In this document: one piece after another, positions 53,503-63,148 of the stretch
How positions within the stretch are numbered: position 1 is the stretch's first letter
How the letters are laid out: every line of letters starts with the position of its first letter
DNA from: Lachnospiraceae bacterium
Lineage (GTDB): Bacteria > Bacillota > Clostridia > Lachnospirales > Lachnospiraceae
DNA: 64,000 nucleotides
Reading direction: 5' to 3'
Assembly (NCBI GenBank): GCA_015258065.1
Contig: JABZIZ010000001.1
Coordinates: 186,001 to 250,000, forward strand
Position numbers and translations under genes: made by a program
Notes under the pieces: generated by a model
What the model was told of the DNA's origin: nothing
What the model saw: only the letters and a program-made list of their open reading frames with translations
The model's database searches: none

Positions 53503-54899
53503 CTCTCTTCTGAATCTGATTGTTGATTTTCCACATCCGTCTTCCTCCACCGCCGGCCCGGCAGCGACCAACTCCGCGGCAACTGCTGCACCATCGCAAT
53601 CGAAATGGCAATGGTAAACGCTGTAAACGAACAGATCTTGCCAAAGTGCATGAAGCCTGCCATATTGCCCCGGAAGAGGTAATAAACCGCCCGGTAAAGG
53701 CTGATTCCCGGTAAAAGCGGGATCAGGCTGGTCACCAGAAAAACCGTTTGCGGACACCTTCGATAGACTGCGAGTACTCTGGAAGCCAGCACCGCCAGGA
53801 ATCCGCTGATAAAAACGGCGATCACCTCGCTGTACCTCCATTTTAAAACAAAGACATAAACAAACCAACTGATGGCACCCAGGACGCCGCAGACCAGATA
53901 ATGTCTTCTTTTGACATGAAACATGATCGCAAACCCTACCGTCCCCAGTCCCGCTACGATGCTGCGAATCACAAGAACAAAATAGGAAATGCGGGAAATA
54001 TTGCTGATGGCGGTGGAGATCAGTTTGATCTCCGGCACGTTCATTTCTACCAGCACGACGCCGGATGCCATGGAAACACAAGTTAGGAGTGCGCTGATGA
54101 GTAACGTCTCCCCCGTTGCAAAATTGTTCTGACTGAATTCCCGAACCGAATTCACAAAGGCAACACCGGGCACCAGATCCATCATCACACCGATGATGAT
54201 ATAAGACAGATGGACACCAATTCCCAGGCTAACCAATAGATTCCCCAAAATGGCCGTCAACACACTGCCCAGGATCGTTTCTAAAACCCGAGACTTGATC
54301 CTGCCCTGCGAGAATAGCAGATACAGTCCGATCACGCTCCCGACGATCCCCGCACACAGAGAATCTCTCATGGAAGTTCCGATGGCAAAGCTGAATCCTC
54401 CGGCTCCCAGAAAATACGCCAACATCCTTCCCATGACACCGTAGTGGTTCCTGCTTTCAATTTTTTTCAGGGAGGAAGAAAGATAGTCCAGCGTTTGTGA
54501 ATGGGTGCAAACATCACGGGACAACTCGTTCACTTCTTCAATCTTCCCGATGTCGATCTCCTTGTCCGGCACAGAGACGATTCTGGTCTGGATCCCCTCT
54601 CCGCCCACCTTGGCGGTAGCAAAAATTCCGCGGTTCATCACATAGGCATCCATATCTTCAATATGCATCGCCTCTGCCATACGGTACATGGTTTCTTCCG
54701 CCCTGTAGATTTCCGCCCCGCTGGAGAGCAGGATTTTCCCCGCACAAAGTACCGTTCCCAGCGTATCCGGCCGCTTCTCCTGCCCGATGTTTCCTGCCTG
54801 CATCTTCTCTATTTTGTTTGCCTTATCTCTCGCCTGCATCTTCTCTGTTTTGTTTGCCTTGTCTCCCGCCTGCATTTCCGGCTGTCCTTCCTGTAACAC
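53499..54899 (-). CDS. Threonine/serine exporter family protein (ThrE type)
   Basis: About 466 aa. A soluble region at ~45-170 (LGTVLCAGKILLSSGAEIYRAEE) is followed by about ten membrane segments, matching ThrE/DUF1212+DUF3815 fusions that export threonine or serine. The frame is open to 55052, but that part contains the terminator of the upstream gene, so I place the start at GTG 54899 (AGAGGAA 7 nt upstream); ATG 54875 is possible. The N-terminal ~40 residues hold two copies of a 12-residue charged repeat. Coupled to the FNT gene. Confidence 0.85.
   Translation of the reverse strand: MLQEGQPEMQAGDKANKTEKMQARDKANKIEKMQAGNIGQEKRPDTLGTVLCAGKILLSSGAEIYRAEETMYRMAEAMHIEDMDAYVMNRGIFATAKVGGEGIQTRIVSVPDKEIDIGKIEEVNELSRDVCTHSQTLDYLSSSLKKIESRNHYGVMGRMLAYFLGAGGFSFAIGTSMRDSLCAGIVGSVIGLYLLFSQGRIKSRVLETILGSVLTAILGNLLVSLGIGVHLSYIIIGVMMDLVPGVAFVNSVREFSQNNFATGETLLISALLTCVSMASGVVLVEMNVPEIKLISTAISNISRISYFVLVIRSIVAGLGTVGFAIMFHVKRRHYLVCGVLGAISWFVYVFVLKWRYSEVIAVFISGFLAVLASRVLAVYRRCPQTVFLVTSLIPLLPGISLYRAVYYLFRGNMAGFMHFGKICSFTAFTIAISIAMVQQLPRSWSLPGRRWRKTDVENQQSDSEER
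54796..54875. repeat. 36-bp in-frame tandem repeat in the ThrE N-terminus
   Basis: 54796-54831 and 54832-54867 are near-identical 36-bp units, with the start of a third to 54875. Each adds 12 residues of the pattern MQA-DKANK-EK ahead of the first conserved domain. Confidence 0.8.
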
Positions 54900-54954
54900 T
54901 CTGCTTCCTCTGTGTAAGTTCCCATTGTACTCGATTCCCTTTTGTTTTGCCACT

Positions 54955-54993
54955 TCAAAAAACCACCGGCGGACGAATGATCCGCCGATGGTT
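54955..54993 (-). terminator. Rho-independent terminator of the chemoreceptor gene
   Basis: A 13-bp stem with one mismatch (54961-54973 with 54981-54993), then six T on the minus strand. It ends the chemoreceptor transcript and rules out the longest possible start of the downstream ThrE gene. Confidence 0.88.
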
Positions 54994-55084
54994 TCCGTTT
55001 CCTGTTCGATGTGATTCTTTCCGACTGCATTCCCGTTCTTACTTCCACCCATCCATTTCCAACTGGAAGTATGCGCAGATCCTC

Positions 55085-57379
55085 TTATTCCTTCAAACTG
55101 AACTTCGCCACCAGTCCCTGCAATTTGTTGGCCTGCTCGGTCAGTTCTGCAGAAGATGCCGCCGTTTCCTCTGCCGTTGCAGAATTGTTCTGCACCACGG
55201 AGGAAATCTGATCGACGCCGATGGTGACCTGATTCACGCCTTTGGACTCTTCTTGCGAGCTGGAGGAAATATCCTGAATCAGTGTGTTGATCTTTTCCGT
55301 ATGCTCGGACAGGGTTTCGAGCGATTCTGCCGTCTCCTCCGTGATCCTTGCTCCGTTTTCCACTGCTTCCAGGGTTTCCTCTATGAGATTCGCTGTCGTC
55401 TGCGCTGCCTTTGCGGATTCCTGTGCCAGGTTGCCAACTTCGCCTGCGACAACTGCAAAGCCTTTTCCTGCTGCGCCCGCTCTTCCGGCTTCGATTGCCG
55501 CATTCAGAGACAGAATCTTGGTCTGGAAGGCGATATCGTCAATGGTCTTAATAATCTTATTGATTTCGGCGGATTTTTCTTTAATGACCGTCATCGCCTG
55601 CGACATTTCACCCATCTTGGCATCGCAAAGACGGAGCGCCTCCTCCGCATGAAGGGACAGCTCGGATGCCTCTTTCGTAGTGCCAGCGGTCGCATTGATC
55701 TGGGTGGAAATATCGTTCATGGTCGCACTGAGTTCCTCTACGGAAGAGGCCTGCTCTGTCGCACCTTCCGACAGCCCCTGCGCGGCGGCGGAGACAAGTC
55801 CCGCATTCTGGTTGACACTTCCGGCACTTTCCTGAATCTCCGACATCGTTTTGGACAAATCTGTGGTGATTTCCGAAAGAGCGGACAAGATCGGTGCATA
55901 GGCCCCCGTATAAAACTCCGCCTTGTCGTTGGACATCCGGAAATCCCCTCCGGCGATCGCTCCGAGCTTTTCGGTCAGATCCGTAATAATGTTTTCCACG
56001 CGGTGCACCACATCCTCGATTGCCTGCATCAGTACCGCAATTTCGTCTTCGTAATCATACTCCATCTCAATCACGAAGTCCCCGACAGCCAGCTTCTGCG
56101 AGCTGTTAGCCACCATTGTCAGCGGCTTCAGGCTCTTGCGCAGATAAAATACCGTCGACACAATGACAATTCCAACCGTCAGCAGACCCAACAGAGTTGC
56201 CACCCACACCAGGCGGTCTGTATCGTGGTCATAATCCGTTTCCTTCATGCTCATCCGGAACCACCAGGTTCTTCCCTGTAGGTCTACCGGGGTAAAAAAT
56301 TCCCTCTCTTCCGGGCCTTCCTTTCCCTTGACCTCCTGAATGAAAGCATTGCCCTCTTCCATCAGCGACTTCACTTTTTGATATCCCTGATCCGACATCA
56401 CTTCTGAAAGTTTTTTGCCGCTGTCCTCCTCATTCCCATAGATGGCTTCGTTATTGTCAATGATTTCCGAAAACATGGTCGGGAATTCATCGTCACTTCT
56501 TTTGATATCGGTCAGTACCTTGGCATCCACGTCTAATAAGGTAACACCCTTGAATACTCCGTTTACCATCAGAGGACTGGCAATCGTGAAAATAGAGGGG
56601 CCTTTTCCGCCGTTGTCCTCGTACATATCCGTGATGACCGTCTTGCCCTTTTTGGCCTGCTGATAATAGGGTTTATTCTGGTAAAAATCGTAGTCGTAAC
56701 GCTCTACTTTTTTTTCTTTCGCACCGTTTTGTGTCAGATAAATCGCATAATTCGGCGCATCCGATAAAAAAGCGTTCGGTTCAAAGAAAGTCCCTGCACC
56801 GATGAGGGATTTTTCATTCTTAAGACTGGCATAGAGGCTACTTAACAATGCGCTTTCTGCATCATATGCGGAAGCAGGAATCTCCTGATCCAGTACCCGG
56901 CTCCTCAGCATCAGTTCGCCGGTCGGGCTTACCGAAATCGTCTTTCCGGACGTGCCGTCCTGCATTTCCCAGAGTTTTTCCGGTGCCTCCCCTGCATGGT
57001 CCTTTGCTTCATAAACAAGGGAAATCCCTGCATTGATGGACTTGGCGATATCACTGAGCTGTTCCACCTTTTCTGATAGCTCTGTGGTTGCGTTTACCCC
57101 TTTTTCCGTCATGGAATCGTTGATCTGTCTGTCCATGTTCAGTTCAAAGGAGTGTACCAGAATATAGCACAGCGCCAGAATACTGATAAAGGAGACCGCT
57201 CCGAGCACGAAAGACATCCTGCCCTTCAGACTCATCTTCTTCCAGAAGCCCTTCCATCTCTCTCGAAGAGAGAGACCTTGCGCCATTTTCACTCGCTTTG
57301 CTTTTCCGACCTTCCCTTCCGTGCTCTTTCCTTCCGTGATCTTTTCTTGTACTACCTTCTCTTTCTTCTCTTTTCTCAT
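55085..57379 (-). CDS. Methyl-accepting chemotaxis protein with long charged N-terminal tail
   Basis: About 764 aa. A lysine/glutamate-rich cytoplasmic tail of ~55 residues (with repeated [10 protein letters not shown]) precedes the first membrane segment, then a Cache-type sensor region (~85-400), a second membrane segment, HAMP, and a signalling domain with [19 protein letters not shown] at the tip. ATG 57379 follows AAGAGG by 6 nt; ATG 57394 is possible. A sigma-28-like -10 box lies upstream. The charged N-terminal extension is unusual for chemoreceptors. Confidence 0.88.
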   Translation of the reverse strand: MRKEKKEKVVQEKITEGKSTEGKVGKAKRVKMAQGLSLRERWKGFWKKMSLKGRMSFVLGAVSFISILALCYILVHSFELNMDRQINDSMTEKGVNATTELSEKVEQLSDIAKSINAGISLVYEAKDHAGEAPEKLWEMQDGTSGKTISVSPTGELMLRSRVLDQEIPASAYDAESALLSSLYASLKNEKSLIGAGTFFEPNAFLSDAPNYAIYLTQNGAKEKKVERYDYDFYQNKPYYQQAKKGKTVITDMYEDNGGKGPSIFTIASPLMVNGVFKGVTLLDVDAKVLTDIKRSDDEFPTMFSEIIDNNEAIYGNEEDSGKKLSEVMSDQGYQKVKSLMEEGNAFIQEVKGKEGPEEREFFTPVDLQGRTWWFRMSMKETDYDHDTDRLVWVATLLGLLTVGIVIVSTVFYLRKSLKPLTMVANSSQKLAVGDFVIEMEYDYEDEIAVLMQAIEDVVHRVENIITDLTEKLGAIAGGDFRMSNDKAEFYTGAYAPILSALSEITTDLSKTMSEIQESAGSVNQNAGLVSAAAQGLSEGATEQASSVEELSATMNDISTQINATAGTTKEASELSLHAEEALRLCDAKMGEMSQAMTVIKEKSAEINKIIKTIDDIAFQTKILSLNAAIEAGRAGAAGKGFAVVAGEVGNLAQESAKAAQTTANLIEETLEAVENGARITEETAESLETLSEHTEKINTLIQDISSSSQEESKGVNQVTIGVDQISSVVQNNSATAEETAASSAELTEQANKLQGLVAKFSLKE

Positions 57380-57425
57380 GTCATACCTCTTCATCCGTGA
57401 ATTTGTATAGACAAGCTTTCCTCTA

Positions 57426-57433
57426 TTATCGGT
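57426..57433 (-). promoter_or_regulatory. Sigma-28-like -10 element of the chemoreceptor gene
   Basis: ACCGATAA on the minus strand matches the motility -10 (GCCGATAA) in seven of eight positions. The -35 TAAA is not clear at 14-16 nt upstream. Confidence 0.45.
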
Positions 57434-57483
57434 AAATTAGAGAAAAAAGATAAGTTGGATCTGCAATTCCTCTTTCTTCTGCC

Positions 57484-58107
57484 TTATTTCTGTGGATCGA
57501 ATTCGATCTGGTATCCCTCCGCTACGCCCTGCAACAGCCCCTTAACCAGAGACCTTGCATAACGATCGGCATTATCCAGAATTCCGCTCGCCCGCGCCGC
57601 TTTACGGGCGTCACTCTCTGCCAGCTTCTGCGCTTTGTTGGCATCCTCCTTGTTGTTGAAATTAAAGATTGCGATGGACTCTCCGTGATAGGAGATGGTT
57701 CCCGGATCTACGGTCGCCGAAAGGATCTCCGCCTGCGGCAAATGTACGTGGATGATCCGCTTTTCATGATCGATCCGGAAAGAGATCCTGGAAGCATCGA
57801 TTCCCGCCGTCACCTGACTCTTATAGGTCATCACAAAGTTCCCCTGACTCAGAATCGGGATCCCCTCATCCTCATAGGTACTAAAACCTTCCATCGTCAG
57901 TTTCTGCGTCACCAGCTCGCTGGCATTGGCAAGTTGTCCGGAAACGACCTCCGTGCTGAGTTTTGCCGTCTTGCGATAGCCCGGAATCCGATCTAAAATT
58001 TTTTGCGGCAAACGACTCCCCGCCACTTGCAGGCAAAAAAAGAGAATCCCGCAAATCCCCAGTACAACCAATATTTTCGTCAAAAACCTAACCACCATCT
58101 TCTTCAT
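57484..58107 (-). CDS. DUF4230 domain protein
   Basis: A 207-aa membrane-anchored protein. One N-terminal membrane segment (residues ~10-28) is followed by an extracytoplasmic DUF4230 domain with FVMTYKSQVTAGID, IHVHLPQAEIL and GYQIEF. The function is unknown. I chose ATG 58107 rather than the open frame to 58368, which has no homology. It stands alone between two chemoreceptor genes on the same strand. Confidence 0.8.
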   Translation of the reverse strand: MKKMVVRFLTKILVVLGICGILFFCLQVAGSRLPQKILDRIPGYRKTAKLSTEVVSGQLANASELVTQKLTMEGFSTYEDEGIPILSQGNFVMTYKSQVTAGIDASRISFRIDHEKRIIHVHLPQAEILSATVDPGTISYHGESIAIFNFNNKEDANKAQKLAESDARKAARASGILDNADRYARSLVKGLLQGVAEGYQIEFDPQK

Positions 58108-58369
58108 CCCGTTCCACTTTCTCCTCTCATCTGTTTGGTTCCTGTTCCCATGCCCTGTCTTTCGCGTACAGGGTAGTAGACAAGACTGCGCCTGTTCAAA
58201 GCCGGGTAGGAAGTGTAAAATCACAGTCCCCCTCGCTATTCCGTATGGGTAATATACTATAAGTGGGCAGTGCTGTATATAGTGCTTGCGGCTTTCTGTT
58301 TTTAGATGCCAAATCGGATGATGCAAGAATCCAACGTACCTCAATGTCAAATTTCCGCAAACACGCAAA

Positions 58370-58404
58370 GACCCACGGAGCGTAAGCCGTACCGTAGGTC
58401 CTTT
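58370..58404 (-). terminator. Possible terminator after the third chemoreceptor gene
   Basis: A 9-bp stem with one mismatch (58370-58378 with 58392-58400) lies 59 nt after the stop at 58459. The T run is short on the minus strand (TTTG). Confidence 0.4.
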
Positions 58405-58458
58405 TCTTCTGAGCTGTTAGACTTCTTCCGAAGAGATGAAACTTCCATCCCGGATCGA

Positions 58459-60555
58459 TTACCCTTCTTCCTCCTGCTCCTCTTCGCCTTCTGTCATCTG
58501 TCTTAGATGGAAGCGACTGATCTGATCACGCAGATTCCTCGCCTGGTCATTGAGTTCCGCGCTGGAAGTGGCGCTCTCTTCTGCAGTGGCGTTATTGGTC
58601 TGGATGACGTTGGAAATCTGGTCGATTCCCAGGGTGACCTGCGACACGGCATTGGCCTGCTCATCGGAAGCGGCAGCAATCTCGCTAATCAAAAGACTCA
58701 ACTGCTTCTGTCCGTTTACCACTTCATGCAGGGAATTGGCCGTATCGTCAGCGAGCTGACTCCCCTGCTCGACCGCTTTTACGGTATCGTCAATCAGCAC
58801 CGTTGTATCTTTCGCCGCTTCCGCCGTTTTTTGTGCCAGGTCTCGCACCTCATCCGCCACGACGGCAAATCCTTTTCCGGCTTCTCCTGCTCTTGCCGCT
58901 TCTATGGCTGCATTCAGCGCAAGCAGGTTGGTCTGGAAGGCAATTTCGTCGATCGTCTTGATGATGGCGCTGATTTCTGCAGACTTCTCATTGATTCTGC
59001 TCATCGAGGCCTTCATTTCCTGCATCTGCCCGTCACTCTTGATCATTTCTTCCTGTCCGGTGGCGGCAGCTTCATTCGCCTTGGCGGCATTTTCCGCATT
59101 TTTTCGGATTCTGTCGGAGATATCGTTAATGGTAGCAGAAAGCTCTTCGATGCTGCTGGCCTGTTCCATCGAACCTCTGGTCAGATTCTGTGCTCCTTCA
59201 GCGACTTTTTCTGCTGATCCGGAGACTTGATCAGAGGAAATTCGGATATTTCCAATCAGACCGGTCAGCTTTTTTGTTAGATCTAAAAGCGCCACTTTAA
59301 TCTTTGCAAACTCTCCGTTGTATTCTTTTTTTAGCTGGATATCCAGATTTCCCTCCTGCATTTCATTGAGGCTGTCTGTGATTTCCTGAATATAATGCTG
59401 GTACTCCTTTAACCGGCTCACCAATTGTCGAAGCCCTTTTGCCAAATCCCCGATCTCATTGGTGCTCCTGACCGTAATCTCTTCATCCAGAGAACCTTCC
59501 GCCAGTTTTTTTACCGACTGTGTCAGAGAAAGAATCGGTCGTGCCTGTCTGTTCCCCAGCACCATGGAAAGCCCCAGCATCCCGAGAAGATAGACGGCAA
59601 TAAAGATAAACAGAGTGTATTTCAGCACTTCGATGCTACCGTAAATCGCTTTATGATTGGGGGCAATGGCGATGATCCAGCCATTCTCCAAAACATGATA
59701 GCCTAGCAGAACAGCTTTTCTGGAGCTTCCGCCATTGACATATCCATCCTTTTTACTCAGGAGTTCCGGCAATACTTTCTGATATTTTCCATCTAAGATT
59801 TCGCCGAAATTCTCTCCTCCCGTATAATCCGGATGAAAAAGAATCTTGCCCTTCGCATTTAACAGGAAGCATTCTTTCTCGTTAAATTTTTGATGCGCAT
59901 CCAGGAGGCGGTTTAAGTAGGCAAAATCAAAGTCCACCCCGACGACTCCAAAATCCTTCCCGCTGCTTAAGTAGATGGGAGTCACATAGGATATAATGGT
60001 TTTGTTGATATTGGCATTAAAATACGGCTCCATCCAGGTGGATTTTTTATTCTTCAGCGGCGTATAAAACCAGCCGACATGCTCCATGTCGCTCGGATCA
60101 TATTTGGAGAGATCGGTGGGGGTAACCGGCTCCGGCTTTCCGTCATTATCCGCGTCGGTGAAAAAAGTCCCTGACGTTCCGTAAGTCAGAAAGGGATCGT
60201 AACGGATATAGGAGGCGACCAGCCCCGGGATATCCTTCGTCGAGTCAATGACGACCTCGTTCATTTTTTTCTCATAGTCCTTGAAGTACTCCTCGTCTTT
60301 GGCTACGATTTTATTCTCGTCCGCCATAAGACGGCTGGTGGAAGCCAGTAGATTCACCTTCGCCTCGATTAGATTCAAAATACCGTCTACCGACTCGGCA
60401 GTCTGTTCCGCCGCCGAACGCATATTGGTATTTCCGTCCGTGATACTGATATTGTTCATGTACACGGTTAACGTCCCACCCAGCAAGGCAAAAGCAATCA
60501 CGGTGGGGAGCAACATACATATGATCAGATTGGTTCGAATGGATTTCGGTTTCAT
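58459..60555 (-). CDS. Methyl-accepting chemotaxis protein (dCache type)
   Basis: A 698-aa chemoreceptor with membrane segments near residues 10-32 and 310-330. Between them lies a Cache ligand-binding region ([20 protein letters not shown] and [12 protein letters not shown]), followed by HAMP ([20 protein letters not shown]) and a signalling domain with tip [23 protein letters not shown] lies 6 nt upstream of ATG 60555. A sigma-28-like -10 box precedes it. The C-terminus ends in an unusual acidic [10 protein letters not shown] tail. Confidence 0.93.
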   Translation of the reverse strand: MKPKSIRTNLIICMLLPTVIAFALLGGTLTVYMNNISITDGNTNMRSAAEQTAESVDGILNLIEAKVNLLASTSRLMADENKIVAKDEEYFKDYEKKMNEVVIDSTKDIPGLVASYIRYDPFLTYGTSGTFFTDADNDGKPEPVTPTDLSKYDPSDMEHVGWFYTPLKNKKSTWMEPYFNANINKTIISYVTPIYLSSGKDFGVVGVDFDFAYLNRLLDAHQKFNEKECFLLNAKGKILFHPDYTGGENFGEILDGKYQKVLPELLSKKDGYVNGGSSRKAVLLGYHVLENGWIIAIAPNHKAIYGSIEVLKYTLFIFIAVYLLGMLGLSMVLGNRQARPILSLTQSVKKLAEGSLDEEITVRSTNEIGDLAKGLRQLVSRLKEYQHYIQEITDSLNEMQEGNLDIQLKKEYNGEFAKIKVALLDLTKKLTGLIGNIRISSDQVSGSAEKVAEGAQNLTRGSMEQASSIEELSATINDISDRIRKNAENAAKANEAAATGQEEMIKSDGQMQEMKASMSRINEKSAEISAIIKTIDEIAFQTNLLALNAAIEAARAGEAGKGFAVVADEVRDLAQKTAEAAKDTTVLIDDTVKAVEQGSQLADDTANSLHEVVNGQKQLSLLISEIAAASDEQANAVSQVTLGIDQISNVIQTNNATAEESATSSAELNDQARNLRDQISRFHLRQMTEGEEEQEEEG

Positions 60556-60608
60556 CTTCCGCTCCTTCTTTCAGACGAGCTGATATAAAATAGTAGCTTT
60601 TGTTTACA

Positions 60609-60616
60609 ATATCGGT
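60609..60616 (-). promoter_or_regulatory. Sigma-28-like -10 element of the chemoreceptor gene
   Basis: ACCGATAT on the minus strand matches the motility -10 element. A TAAA lies upstream but at a shorter spacing than consensus. It lies ~55 nt before the start codon. Confidence 0.45.
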
Positions 60617-60723
60617 AAAATAATTTTTATTATGATGATATTATATGATTGTTTATCAAAAGCTAAGATTTTACTTATAGATGGAAATCCACTTTTTCTT
60701 TGCTTTAAAACAAAAGTCTCCTC

Positions 60724-61827
60724 CTATTTTCTGATGCGCCTTAGCAACTCCCTCGCATTTTGCTTTGTAAAGTCGGAAAGTTCATAGGAACGGATACGCT
60801 CCTTCCCCATATTGGGAATAACGAACCCATTTTTCACAAGCATTGCCAGTCGATTGATCACAGTTCTATTTGTAACCTTAAGCTCTTTGCTTACTTCGAT
60901 CGGTGTAAACTCTCTTTTATATTTTTTGATTAGTAAGAAAAGTAATTCTTTCTCTTTGCCCTTGAGATACGAAAGACTTCCTTCTAGCACTTCACCATTT
61001 AATCTCATTGATAATTCGCAAACCCTGTTTGAATACAACAAGACCATTCGGAGAAAATAATGGAGCCAAATCTCTGGGTGTGGTGGATTGTCTCTTCCTG
61101 AATAATACAGCGCCGGCAATCCCATCTGAAGAGACCTATAGTATTCATCTATATCATATGCGAAATATTCTTCTAAAGAGCCAACTCCATTAAACCTATA
61201 TCCGTTGGTATCTAAAATATACCCCGACAGCAATCTTGCTGTTCGCCCATTTCCATCTTCAAATGGATGAATGGTTACAAGCTGATAATGAACGATAGCC
61301 GCAACGATGAGGGGATGATCCCCAGTTGTATTCACATATTCAATCAATTCATCCAACAAGTCCGGTATATCCCTATATTCCGGCGGAATATAATCCGGAT
61401 TTCCCGTTTGAGAATCGTATACAGCAAATAAGACACCCGGAGGCATTGGTCCTCGAAGCCCTATTTTTTCCTTGGATGCTCCTTTTTCCACGTACCTCTG
61501 CACATCTAATATCAGTTTCTTGGAAAATCGCTCTGTTTTCGCCATCTTCTCTTCCAGATAATTCAGTGCTAGAAAATAATTTCGCACCTCCTGTTCCGGT
61601 TTGAGATAATGTTTTCGTTCATCACTATCAATAACCTCATCCACTTGCTTCTCTGACAAGGGATTTCCCTCAATTTTCGTAGAAGCATAGGAGCTTTTCT
61701 TTTTCGAGTTTTTACGCCACTTGTTAGCGACCGTAGCCGGCAGCAATACTTCTGATACTTTATACTTATTTTTATCAATCTCCGTAATATATCTTAAGAT
61801 CTCATTTGACAAAGTGGCTTTTATCAT
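60724..61827 (-). CDS. Fic family protein with N-terminal inhibitory motif
   Basis: A 367-aa protein with the active-site motif HPFEDGNGR at residues 187-195, so AMP transfer (or another NMP) to hydroxyl groups is possible. STKIEGN at 49-55 fits the [S/T]xxxE[G/N] inhibitory helix of class II Fic proteins, which keeps the enzyme in check in cis. A C-terminal winged helix (residues ~300-350, TPIEVSKELKVTNRTVINRLAMLV) may bind DNA. It stands alone between a chemoreceptor gene and the PurA-like gene. Confidence 0.92.
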   Translation of the reverse strand: MIKATLSNEILRYITEIDKNKYKVSEVLLPATVANKWRKNSKKKSSYASTKIEGNPLSEKQVDEVIDSDERKHYLKPEQEVRNYFLALNYLEEKMAKTERFSKKLILDVQRYVEKGASKEKIGLRGPMPPGVLFAVYDSQTGNPDYIPPEYRDIPDLLDELIEYVNTTGDHPLIVAAIVHYQLVTIHPFEDGNGRTARLLSGYILDTNGYRFNGVGSLEEYFAYDIDEYYRSLQMGLPALYYSGRDNPPHPEIWLHYFLRMVLLYSNRVCELSMRLNGEVLEGSLSYLKGKEKELLFLLIKKYKREFTPIEVSKELKVTNRTVINRLAMLVKNGFVIPNMGKERIRSYELSDFTKQNARELLRRIRK

Positions 61828-61966
61828 AAAAATTGCCCTCCTGATACATATAGTATATCATGAGAGCGCAGACCCTTTTTCACTATATTTACACTATTTT
61901 TTCACTATTTTGTAAAAATGAGTAGCGAGCGGTCACCGCCTATCAGTGCAATCACTCTGTTCCTTG

Positions 61967-63148
61967 TCACACTGAATCGGACGGAGCTTTTACACCGACC
62001 CCTCTTCTCTCTCCTTCCCTTTCCACCCGCTCAAACGAAACATCTCCTTCTTCAAAATACAGTCGATTTCCCGTTTCGTTTAAGTGCGTAATCAGAATCG
62101 AGAGCTTGGTATCGCGGGCGCTTGAGAACATTTGCACCGAGTCTTTATCCCGCTCCACCGGCGCAAAGAAGGCATCCATGCTCTCATGCCGCGCATAACG
62201 GAGTGTTCCCTGCCATTCGTTCGGCTGGTTGGTGAGATCCGCTCCCACTCCCGGGAGCTCGGCGCGCGCTGTCTCACAGGGCAGCGGTCCCGCTCCGTGG
62301 CGCGTCACATAGCTCCGCGTCACATAAATAGCCTCATCCAGGGTGAGTCCCCGTTTCTCAAGAAAGAGCGCCGGATTGTGCAGCCCCGTCTTTGAGGAGG
62401 TCAAATGCGGTGCGTAGGCTTCATAGTCCTCATCTAAGAGGAGTCCCTGCCCACCCTCAAAAAGGAGATGATCGAATCGCGCAAGCCAGGCCCGATTCGC
62501 ATCCACCAAAGTCAGGAGACCTATGTTTGCCTTCACTTCCGAGGCATAATTTTGAATCACGTCATCGTTTTCCAATAGTTCAAAATACGGGTTCCTGCGG
62601 TCTATCCCAAGCGTCTTCGCCCGCTCTTTCGTATAGGCTTGTCGCATCCAGCGCAGTTGCCGCTGCAGCTCTGTTTCGCTCCTTAAGGCGACTTCCTCCA
62701 CACTGAGGACATATCCCGCACGGTTTCGCTGAACGCATTCATCGATGCCCATGCCGCAGGAACCGTGCCGCGCATCGCCACGGGCAGCTTCCGCACCCAT
62801 GTTAAGGAGCACATCGTCTATGGTGGTGACGCGCGCTGTTTTCTCGGAATAGAGCAATGGCACAAAGCCGAAAAGCTGCGAAAAGTCTGCGACTTCCTTC
62901 CCGAGTTGATAGAGATCCGGCATAAAAGCCTCTGCAAACAGAGTCGGCGTCCCGTACTCTGCTCCGGCGCCGATCTGGTGATGTACAAAACGCCAGGCGG
63001 CCGCCGCATCTTCCACGGTGTGTCCGGCCTGCGCCCCGCCGTTGTGTTTGATGATCAGCGGTTTCCTCCCAACGCGAGAGAGGCTTGCAACCGCAAGCCC
63101 CTTCCCCTCATCTCCGAAATTTTTCCCGATGACTGCAATATTTCTCAT
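61967..63148 (-). CDS. Divergent adenylosuccinate-synthetase-like protein
   Basis: A 393-aa protein. FGDEGKG at 11-17 keeps the catalytic Asp13, AGHT at 41-44 corresponds to the catalytic His41 region, FEGGQGLLLD (230-239) and TSSKTG (250-255) match PurA motifs, and VTRHGAGPLP is also kept. By contrast the usual PRR-type loop and the GTP base-recognition KxD are not clear (NEWQGTLRYAR and THLNET instead), and the protein is ~35 residues short. It is probably a PurA paralogue with a changed substrate. It overlaps the VWA gene stop (ATGA), so the two are coupled. Confidence 0.75.
   Translation of the reverse strand: MRNIAVIGKNFGDEGKGLAVASLSRVGRKPLIIKHNGGAQAGHTVEDAAAAWRFVHHQIGAGAEYGTPTLFAEAFMPDLYQLGKEVADFSQLFGFVPLLYSEKTARVTTIDDVLLNMGAEAARGDARHGSCGMGIDECVQRNRAGYVLSVEEVALRSETELQRQLRWMRQAYTKERAKTLGIDRRNPYFELLENDDVIQNYASEVKANIGLLTLVDANRAWLARFDHLLFEGGQGLLLDEDYEAYAPHLTSSKTGLHNPALFLEKRGLTLDEAIYVTRSYVTRHGAGPLPCETARAELPGVGADLTNQPNEWQGTLRYARHESMDAFFAPVERDKDSVQMFSSARDTKLSILITHLNETGNRLYFEEGDVSFERVEREGERRGVGVKAPSDSV

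Noticed and set aside
53503..54081. N-terminal extension of the FNT channel gene (frame open from 54081)
   Set aside because: It overlaps the ThrE-type coding sequence in another frame and its translation is rich in Cys/Arg/His without homology; the FNT fold begins at 53502 with a coupled ATG.
54900..55052. Upstream start of the ThrE gene at 55052
   Set aside because: The segment contains the perfect terminator hairpin of the chemoreceptor gene, so it is very unlikely to be coding.
54818..56281. A 487-aa plus-strand open frame opposite the chemoreceptor gene
   Set aside because: It is the antisense shadow of the conserved signalling domain; low-complexity Cys/Arg/Leu composition and no ribosome-binding site.
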